Origin: Pogostemon cablin
Lineage: Eukaryota; Streptophyta; Magnoliopsida; Lamiales; Lamiaceae
DNA: 64,000 nucleotides
Reading direction: 5' to 3'
Assembly: GCA_023678885.1 (NCBI GenBank)
Contig: CM043013.1
Span: forward strand, 11,688,791 to 11,752,790
Shown here: piece after piece, positions 55,187 to 64,000 of the stretch
Layout of the letters: every line of letters starts with the position of its first letter
Position numbering within the stretch: the first letter of the stretch is position 1
Position numbers and translations under genes: made by a program
Notes under the pieces: generated by a model
Database searches by the model: none
Seen by the model: only the letters and a program-made list of their open reading frames with translations
What the model was told of the DNA's origin: nothing

Positions 55187-55440
55187 CTCCCTCTGTCCCA
55201 TCCTAATAGTTACATATTTTCTTTTTGGTGTCTCATCCTAATGGTTACATTTCCCTTTTTAGCATATGTGACCCACACAAATTAATTGCTTCTCTCTCCA
55301 TGGCCCCACACATCACACTAATACACCTACCCACTTTACATTAAAATATTATTTCTCTCACCACAATAAACATTAAAGTACTATATTCATTAATCCACGT
55401 GCAAAAAGCAAGTGCAATTATAAGGACGGGACGAAGGGAG
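55187..55440. mobile_element. Stowaway-like MITE (family G)
   Basis: CTCCCTCTGTCCCATCCTAA pairs with TTATAAGGACGGGACGAAGG, with TA on both sides. A TAATAGTTACAT phrase recurs as TAATGGTTACAT near the left end. Confidence 0.88.
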
Positions 55441-55442
55441 TA

Positions 55443-56612
55443 AAATATTGTTGGAATCTAGTGTGTGCACATAGTAAAATCCAGACAAATGAGTTCATTG
55501 TTTTAAGAGATGTTACAACAAATACGATAACATAATAGATCGGAAATTTTAAAAGAAGAGATTAACTCACAAATTTAAAAAACTTTCTACTGGGTATTTC
55601 ACCAATAGTGTCTTTAGGACAAAAGAAACACTATTACCTACATGTTTATTAAAAGACATACAAGTTAACTCTAGACAGAAAATTTTGAACAATCATACTG
55701 CAATGATAAAATCAAAAGAGGAAATCTATCCTAGTGGAACAATCATCCGCTTATTATAATTATACAACTGAAGAGATAAGTATTCTGACTATCTACTCTC
55801 ATAATACACAACAATACGGAGAACTCTTTGAAAGAAAATTGTTTACTAAATATGTTTTTTTTCCCTCATCTAACTAATTCTAATGCGTCAAATTTTATTT
55901 ATATATCTTGGGTAGAGTTTGATGGGAGTTGTGGCGGTTTTCCTTATTTGAGTTTTGAAAACTTCACCAATTCTCGTATGAAAGTATATCGGCAATAGAA
56001 TGGTGAAGATTTATTCATCTTTCAAATTTGAAATCCATAATATTTGCTTACTGATTTTTATCGAAGATGGAACCTAGATTGTCATCTAAAATGTCGTAAC
56101 ATTATGTAAAAAAAAAAAAGACAAAATAAAAAGATGGTGACAAACAAATGCATATATGTTGAATTTATTCAAGGTCAGTAATTTATTAGATAAAATCTCT
56201 TAATTATTTTTCTATTATTGTGCTTGTGAACTAAAAAGTAAAAATGTACTCGATTCATTTCGAGGGAAATTTATTTAAATTTTAAAATTCATTGTACTTC
56301 CTGTTGTACTGCAGAGGCGAGATTCCAAATCCAAACAAATTTCCGAAGCAGTCAAATTTATAATTCGATCACGTTTGATTTACTTTACAGATTCGACAAT
56401 TTTGCTATGAAGATGAGTTTGAATTTGCAGAAGCAGTCGAAAAAAACCCGAAGTTGAAGAAAATCGCTCGCAATTATCAAGCTCTGATGTTCCCCTTTTC
56501 ACCCATTACGTTTTCTGCCTGGTAAAATTCGTTTAAATCTCTCTCTCTCGCTCTCTCTCTGTGTTTTTTTTTCTTTTTCCCTAGATTCCCTCAATTAAAA
56601 TCTTGAACTTCC
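55443..56612. other. Upstream flank and 5' leader of the esterase gene
   Basis: AT-rich DNA without a gene up to about 56280. A CT-dinucleotide stretch (about 56538-56560) just upstream of the start codon is typical of plant 5' leaders. A stop codon TGA lies in frame nine bases before the ATG at 56613. No TATA box could be fixed with confidence. Confidence 0.45.
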
Positions 56613-59600
56613 ATGAGCACCACAAAATTCCCTTTGCAAGCCACTGTTCCAAACCCAAAACCCTATCCGAAATTTCGATTTACCGGTGTGGTAGTGAACT
56701 TGAATTTAGGTTTTGTGAAGAGTTCTAGAAATCGAGTGGTTAGTAAATTGTGGTGGGTGAATGAGCGGGGAGAAATGGGGATTATAGGAAAATTGAGTAG
56801 GGGTTGCTTCAAGGGGAGCGGTTCAATGAAGGAAAGGAAGGTGGAAGTGGAGTCCGCCAACGGCGGCGAGGATCTCTTCGATGCGGCGGCCGCCGAGGCT
56901 AAGGAGCCTGACCATCTTGTCATTATGGTTAATGGCATCATTGGAAGGTATAATTTGATTACTGCATTTTTCGATTTGTTGATAGTAATGAATTTCTTCT
57001 CGTGAAATGTTCGTTGTGCTTGAGAAATGGTGTGTTTACTGCTGAGAGTTCCTTATCTGTATGATTAACTCCCAAATGGTTATTTTGGTTAATAGAGTTC
57101 GAATGTCAAGTTTACAACAAATGCTGTGTTATATAAATTGCAATCCACCCTACCAATATCTAGTTTTGCTTACAAAATTCTATCTCCAGTGCTGCAGATT
57201 GGAGATATGCTGCGGAGCAGTTTGTGAAGAACCTTCCTGATAAAGTCATTGTTCACCGTAAGTAGTTTATTGGGTCGCTCTCTCACTCACATATGTTTCT
57301 ATACTGGAGATCTTGGAGTCCCATTGTTTGTGTATTAACTGCCATCTTAAAACAAGGCTTACGAGTTCAAGTGAAACCTATTCTACAGTCATTTTCCCTT
57401 TGCGTTACTTTATCATGATTAGGCTAATTAGGTGAATTGTTGCCAATTTTTTGAATGGGCTAAATTAGTTGATTTCTATCTTGAACATGAAAGAAATGTA
57501 CCTAATTTTAAGGTGTAAGGGGTTCTGAGGATTCTACATATGTGCATCCAAGTACAACTCTTCGTTAACATGCGAATAAACATATAACGATATATATCGA
57601 ATTACCAGTACATATTTTACCTGGTGTATAATTTTCTGGATTGGGTCCAAATTGGGCTATAGTTTTAAATATCTAATTCATATCATTAAATTTGGTTTTA
57701 TGTCTCTTCAATATTAATAGTATCTGCCAACTCTCGCCCTCTGCAAATTTTTCAGATTTGTTGTTCAATCATCCATAATAGGGCTAATCTATAATTATAA
57801 AAGAATTGCACTAACAGCAAAATTTTGCAAAGTTTTTTTTTTTAATTATTATTTATTATGCCAAAAAAGACACACGCACACTCAGCACATCACATAATGT
57901 TTTTTCAAATAAACTATAGACTTAAATTGTTTTAATCATCATCTTGACAACTGTAACCCAGAGAAATGTAATATATCTTCTGGCAGTGTTTGCATTCAGC
58001 TCTATACATGTGCTAAAAATGAAAATGATTTTATTTTTGTAAGCAATGTAGCAAAAAAGCTGTAATTCTTTTGGATAGTCCTTATTTCGGAGAAGTAGTT
58101 ATATGTGCTTCCATTGACCCGTTAGTGAAGTTTTCTGCTTCTTTTACATCAGTTTTTCCCAATTCTATTGTAGATCCCTTTCAGTTTCTTGTAATTGCTA
58201 TGTTGGATTTGGTAGATTAAAGATGCTCTTTTTAAGACAACTGTATGTAGTGCTAAGTATTACATTTCTTTTTACTCTTCAATACTTCTCCAAGGGTAGA
58301 AATTTAATTTTATCTAAAATTCTGTTTGAGTTTCATATTCCGACATACTTAGTGAACATATGATTGTAAATAGGTAGCGAGTGCAATCCTTCCAGGTTGA
58401 CTTTTGATGGGGTTGACAGAATGGGGGAAAGGCTTGCTGAAGAGGTACTTTGATAATAGCATATTTGTCCTTGTTTCTCAGTGTAGGAAATCAACTAAAT
58501 AATCCAGATATATCAATTTGTGAATTGTGAATTTTAATACATAGCGCAGGTGATGGATGTCATAAGGCGTTGGCATGGAGTTAAAAAAATTTCATTTGTT
58601 GCTCACTCTTTAGGTGGACTTGTTGCACGGTATGCCATTGGAAGGCTATACAGTCTTTCTGCAAGAACGGAGCTTGCGAGTATCTCTGGATATAGCCCAA
58701 ATGGGAATGCAAATGTTTCTACCCCACACTCTGACCAGTTTTATGAAACAAATATAGGTGGGCTTGAACCCATGAATTTTGTGACATTTGCCACCCCACA
58801 TCTGGGTTCAAGAGGTCATAAACAGGTCAATTTATGTCTCACTTTCCATTACGAAACTTATTTGGTGTTCTCAGTTGCTGTGTCATTGTCGGTGCTTTTT
58901 GTCTGCTGTTAGGATGTTGAAGTATCTCATCTATATCGCATTAGAATAATAAAGAGGATGGGGTGTTCACTTAACAGTGAAATTAATTATTATTACCTTA
59001 TTATTATTTAGAAAGAAAAAAAATTCTGGGGTTGGAGGGATAAGTAAAGACTAGTTAGATAGTTGTGTGCCCTGTAGAAGTCGCTGTCATCCTCTGCCTT
59101 TTAGCTTTTTAACTGCATAACTTGGTGTATGGAGAACTACTTCAGCAGAGCATAAATCATCTCATGGCAGTTTATTTCATGACATCTTTCACAAAATTTC
59201 AGCTACCACTCCTTTGCGGTCTTCCTTTCTTAGAAAAAAGTGCATCACAAACTGCACATTGGGTTGCTGGAAGATCAGGAAAGCACCTTTTCCTCACTGA
59301 TAATGATGATGGAAAACCACCTCTCTTGCTGCAGATGGTCAATGACTTTGATGATTTTCATTTCATGTTAGTATTGACCTTCCCTCCATAAACGTTGTTA
59401 ATAATATTTGGTATCTATCTGCTGACAACTGTAAATGCATGCAGATCTGCTTTACGTTCTTTTAAGCGTCGTGTGGCCTATGCCAATGCAAACTATGACC
59501 GTATCCTTTAATGAGTTTTAAGATCCCTTTTGTAATTTGAAAAACATCCCTGGTCTTGGTAACTTATGTTTGCCTTCACTGATAGCTAAGATGTGGTGGG

Positions 59601-62398
59601 ATGGAGAACTTCATCAATCCGCCGTCAAAATGAGCTGCCCAAGGTTAATTTGATTTCCTGATGTGACTTCTTACGGTCATATTTCATATAATGGCAAGTT
59701 TAGTAATCTTTCTTCCTGTTCTTTTCAGTCCAATCTTCTCATGAATGATATAAAGTATCCTCATATTGTCCATATAGAACAAGGTACTGAAGATGTAAAT
59801 AGTAAAGCAACCTCTGCTGTTGGAACACAAGTTATTGATTTGGAAGGTTAGTGTGGTTCTTGTGTATGCAATTCCATTTTTCTACTAACCATAAGATTGT
59901 TAGGCCATGTGGATCAGAGAACTTTAAATAGTGAAGATTTGTTAACTTAAATTCAAAGGGAAAGGGAAGACCTATAATGATTTAGAAACTAAAAGAAAGG
60001 ATATATTAACTGTGGATAAGAACTATAGTCTCAGTTGATCAGTCAAACATGATGGAAAGATGAGATCCATATAGCTGACCTCACATAGTGGTAAAAATGC
60101 TTAATTAGTTTTCTTTTCTTTCTTTCTTTTTTTTTTTTTTTATTTGTTTGATTATAGTTTGTTATTATGGTTATGGCATCTGCTGTTGGTAGTGGTTATT
60201 TTTATGGTTTCTGCTACTTTTGGAAGAAAATACCAATGTAGCTAAAACACCTCATTAAGCTACTGAGATCACTATTTATGAATATGTATAGAGAAAATCT
60301 TAAAAAAATGTTCTGGTACAAATTGTTTTAGAGCTTGGGATATTCTGACCAAAACTTGTCTACTCATAATCGGGATCTATCTGTATTGATATGAACTTAT
60401 GCCTCTTACATCTCAAATCATGAACTCTATTAAGAAAATTTGGAGATGAACGGCAATAATTGCATCTTCAAATAGTTTGTGCATGGATTAATTCGCAGCT
60501 GTTGAATGACAATCAGAATAAAAGCTTAAGTTGTATTGATGATTATTTGGAACATTTATCTAATATATACAAGACGTGCGTGTGGAAAAATTGATGAAAG
60601 GTTGCATTGAGATTCAAACACATTATATTTAACTTTTCATTTCCCCTAGCTTTGACACCATATTCAATAATCACCTCCGTTAAAAAGCATAGGCGTTAGG
60701 GAGGAGTATAATAAAACACTTATTTAATTTCTTTAGCAGATACTAATAGGAAAATGGGATCTTTACAGCTCTCACAACTGATTTTCTGTAATAGTGTAGG
60801 CTATGCTATTGAGTGGTCCACTGAAGCCGCAAAACAATTAACATCGAACTATGCTTTGATTAATAGAAAACTTCTTTTTTCTTTCTAATATTTAGGATTT
60901 TGGGTAGGGATGTAAGCGAACCAAACCGTTCGCGAACTATTCGGGTCTCGGTTTGATAAAGTGTTCGTTCGAGCTCGTTCGTTAACCTTAACAAACCAAA
61001 CCAAACTTAAATTTTGAGCTCGAATAGTCTATCAAACCAAACTCAAGCCTAAGGGTGTTCGGCTCGAAAGCTCGCGAACATATTCGTTAATAAGCTCGTT
61101 AATGGCTCGCAAACGTGTTCGTAAATTTTATAACAATTTTTAGTATTATATATTATTATTTATTTATTAATATTCAATAATTAAATATTTTATATTAAAC
61201 CACACAAATATGATAATAACTTAAGTCATTAATTATTTAAATATTTAAATATTTTTGTAACGTTTATTATTATATTTTGTTAGTTTGTTTATTTAATATT
61301 ATGAATAACATTAGATGTTTATAAACCAAAAGTTCTTTTAATATTTACGAACAAAAATATTTAAATGTTCATGAAATAATGTTCATAAACAAGTTACTTT
61401 ATGTGTTCGTGAACATGTTCGTGAGCTAAGGCTCGAGTTTATGAACTCGAGTTTGATTTTTTTTTCTTGAAGAGTTCGAGCTCGGGCTCGAGTTCGATAA
61501 TTCCTTAACAAACGATACTCAAACTTAGTAGTGTTCGACTCGGTTCGGTTCTATTACATTCCTAATTTTGGGGTACTGATTTTTTATTCAGCCGTTATCA
61601 TTTATTCAAAAATGAAAGAAAAATAAAGTGATTTGTTTTTAAAACAAATCCCTCGTGGGTTTTGAGTCATTGTCATAATTGTATGATTATTTGTGCTTAC
61701 ATTTCAGGTCCAGCATCTAATTCATGAAAGATGCCAATATTACACATAATTACCCATAACTTCATTAAGATCTAACCAAAACTTTAATTTCTGTATAGAG
61801 GAGATGATTATCGGTCTTAATCAAGTATCCTGGGAGCGTATCGACGTTAGCTTTCACAAAAGCAGACAGCGATACGTTGCACATAATACTATCCAGGTAA
61901 GAATTTTGACAACTCCTGATTTATTGATCTCTAATTTCTTAATGTCATTGTACTACGACATAACACTTTGATCATAGAACATGCATAATTGATTACACAT
62001 GACTTTGTTCATTAATTCTTCATAAACTTGACAATGTGGTTGTGTTAAAGCATATTATAGTGTCGTGCTGCTATCGCACAAAAGCATTCTGGTGCTTTGA
62101 TATTGGTTTGTCATGTTCATTTTTTCTCTATTTTATCCGAGTGAGCTGTTGTGAGACCTTGGGTTTGTTCCCTCAGTGGCAGATGATGAAACAAAAGAAA
62201 ATTCACAGAGACCATTTACGTTCAAAATTGTTCTGGCTTTTCATCCTGTTCTTCTGTTCTTTCCTGCTAGAAAATCATTTCTAACATTCCAATTTATTTA
62301 TTTATTTATTTGTTTGTGATTTTAAGGTTAAGAGTTACTGGTTAAATTCGGATGGAGCTGATGTGGTTCAACACATGATAGACAACTTCCTTCTGTAG
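56613..62398 (+). CDS. DUF676 serine esterase/lipase, ten exons
   Basis: Exons: 56613-56947, 57190-57257, 58374-58444, 58550-58825, 59203-59366, 59445-59500, 59591-59643, 59729-59846, 61799-61896, 62327-62398. All introns are GT-AG and phases fit, giving 1311 nt, 436 codons plus stop TAG. The fold is an alpha/beta hydrolase: HLVIMVNGIIGS near residues 100-113, then FVAHSLGGLVARYA with nucleophile Ser178 in an AHSLGG elbow, FVTFATPHLGSRGHKQ, and FLEKSASQTAHW. Plant relatives are called alpha/beta-hydrolase or putative lipases of the YOR059C type; the substrate is unknown, probably a lipid ester. The N-terminal 95 residues are basic and Ser-rich and could be a plastid transit peptide (inference). 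The ATG is the first in frame after an upstream stop. Intron 8 contains a hAT element. Confidence 0.93.
60905..61564. mobile_element. Non-autonomous hAT element in intron 8, TTCGCGAAC motif type
   Basis: It begins TAGGGATGTAAGCGAACC and ends GGTTCTATTACATTCCTA. The perfect 8-bp repeat ATTTTGGG flanks it at 60897-60904 and 61565-61572. Ends hold GTTCGCGAAC, GCTCGAGTTCG and GAGCTCG phrases. It lies between exons 8 and 9 of the esterase and leaves both splice sites untouched. Confidence 0.93.
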
Positions 62399-63011
62399 CT
62401 TTAGTATGAATGATAGAAGAATATTCCAGTTTGTTGTTTAGAAAGTGACATTATAGTTTCTATTTTGTTTTTATGATAAGAGAAAATTAATATTCAAAGA
62501 TTAGAAAACGAGCACACTAGTTTGATAAGGACTGCGACCAAACTTAATGTACATTATTTTGCGTCAATATTAGTGCAAAGTTTGGAACTTCGGATATATT
62601 TACGTTAGTATAATTTATGGGTAATTATGTGGTGTAACTAAGGGTTTAATATTTTAAGTTAGGGTATAATAATAATAATAATAATTACATATTTTAAAAA
62701 GTTGGTTACTTATAAAAATTCATGGATTAAGATTAATCGAAAATTTAGTGGTTTAAATGTTATTGGTGTACCCTCAAAATTTATTATTTATTACTATTAT
62801 ATGTATGAAATAATTTTAATGTCATATAGCACGATTATTTATGATATGTTTGTGTAGGATTGATGTTCATTTATTAATGGAGTGAAATACAAGGGCTCTC
62901 CAAGGAGCTCTTTAAATTTTAGAGAGTATTTTCATTAAATAGAAAGAATTTTTAAATTTTAAAAAATTATATATTTATTATGTTCCAACAAGTTCTTTAT
63001 ATTTTTATTTT
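62399..63011. other. 3' flank of the esterase gene
   Basis: AT-rich sequence. It includes the presumed polyadenylation region, but no single signal stands out. A TAA microsatellite lies near 62668-62684. Confidence 0.4.
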
Positions 63012-63249
63012 CAAAATGTATATTTATAACATTTTTTTGTTTTAATTTATTAGAAATTATTTCTCCTAAGCAAAAATACACAAATAACTCAATAATATTT
63101 AATGCTATACAAATTTGAAAAGTGAATTTGCAAAATGTATATTTATAACATTTTTTTGTTTTAATTTATTAGAAATTATTTCTCCTAAGCAAAAATACAC
63201 AAATAACTCAATAATATTTAATGCTATACAAATTTGAAAAGTGAATTTG
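63012..63249. repeat. Exact tandem duplication, 119 bp unit
   Basis: The unit starting CAAAATGTATATTTATAACA at 63012 is repeated from 63131 without any difference that I can see. The identity indicates a recent event (or an assembly artefact). Confidence 0.93.
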
Positions 63250-63506
63250 GCTCTTTAAATTTTGAGAGTGAAAATGTTTATGTAAACTTAAATGTTAAAA
63301 TAAAGAGTTTATTGGAGCTCAACAAAGAAATCCTCTTTATAATAGGAATATTTTGTTTTTTAACATTAGTTTTTGAAGGTGCTCTAATATGTTAATATGA
63401 TTTTTTTTATTTACTTTTTTAATCTTCGTAGCAATTTTTTAGAACTGATTCAAATAACATTTGGAGGCTGTATATAAATGAATTAAAAAAAATAATATAA
63501 ATACTA

Positions 63507-63926
63507 CTTCCTCCGTCCCTTTGTTAAGAGGGTCTTTTGCTTTTTGACATGTGGATTAAGGAGTATTATTATTTAATGTGTAGTGGGTAGTTGTACTAAT
63601 GGGAGTGTCTGTCCTATATTTTAATTGTATTAGTGGGTGTGTATGGGTCCCATGTGTGTAAAAAAGAAAATGAGACTCGTTGGGTGAGACGACCAAAATG
63701 GAAAAAAAATCCTCTTTAAAGGGGACAAAGACACTTGGATTAAGGAGTATTATTATTTAATGTGTAGTGGGTAGTTGTATTAGTGGGAGTGTGTGTCCCA
63801 TATTTTAATTGTATTAGTGGGTGTGTATGAGTCCCATGTGTGTAAAAAAAGAAATGAGATTATTTGGGTGAGACGACAAAATGGAAAAAAAATCCTCTTT
63901 AAAAGGGACAAAGGGGACAGAGGGAT
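63507..63926. mobile_element. Stowaway-like MITE with internal tandem duplication
   Basis: CTTCCTCCGTCCCTTTGTTA pairs with AAAGGGGACAGAGGGATT, with TA at both ends. About 185 bases, from GGATTAAGGAGTATTATTAT to AAAAATCCTCTTTAAAGGGG, occur twice. Family C interior. Confidence 0.8.
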
Positions 63927-64000
63927 TATATAAAAAGTATTGTTATTTAATGTATAGTGGGTGATTGTACTTGTATTAGTGAAAGTATGTGCCTCATATT
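63927..64000. repeat. Start of a third related unit at the window edge
   Basis: GTATTGTTATTTAATGTATA and GTGGGTGATTGTACTTGTAT continue the same family after the MITE end. The unit runs off the window. Confidence 0.6.

Overview
The window is AT-rich nuclear DNA from a flowering plant. The evidence is intron-rich genes with GT-AG junctions, plant gene families (UGT78-type glycosyltransferase, PR-1, mTERF fragment, DUF676 esterase), TTTAGGG telomere-type repeats, Sirevirus-like Copia and Athila-like Gypsy elements, and many Stowaway-type MITEs. A eudicot is likely, but the sequence alone does not fix the genus.

Only two genes look intact. One is a single-exon PR-1 (CAP) secreted protein at 39386-39883 (minus). 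The other is a ten-exon DUF676 serine esterase/lipase at 56613-62398 (plus), whose exons join without a frame break into 436 codons. A third gene, a UGT78-like flavonoid/anthocyanidin 3-O-glycosyltransferase (7999-11336, minus), is a pseudogene with a 671-bp solo LTR in exon 2 and two frameshifts. A short mTERF-like fragment lies at 1510-1839 (minus).

Most of the rest is layered mobile DNA. Region by region: 1-7.6 kb has tandem repeats, MITEs, two Helitron-type 3' ends and a long TA tract. 8-11.3 kb is the broken UGT. 12.5-14.5 kb is a large hAT-like element with 8-bp flanking duplications. 15.03-23.94 kb is a complete-ended Sirevirus-like Copia element (LTRs, PBS, PPT, TTTTC duplication) that has lost reverse transcriptase but keeps an envelope-position ORF, itself cut by a hAT element. 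24.9-26.3 kb is another hAT element. 26.8-27.6 kb is a telomere-type repeat fused to a truncated copy of the same Copia LTR. 27.6-37.2 kb is a decayed Athila-like Gypsy element carrying a complete TRIM element. 38.5-40 kb has a GC-rich island and the PR-1 gene. 40-50 kb has MITEs, palindromic foldbacks and an internally deleted hAT transposase element. 50-54.3 kb has two Harbinger-like elements and two related hAT elements. 56.6-62.4 kb is the esterase gene with a hAT element in intron 8. The last 1.6 kb has an exact 119-bp tandem duplication and a duplicated Stowaway copy.

The recurring theme is a group of non-autonomous hAT elements whose ends begin TAGGG or TAGGA, each with an 8-bp target duplication and a dense array of its own short repeated motif. 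Target duplications give nesting orders at several loci. No operon, CRISPR or bacterial feature is present.
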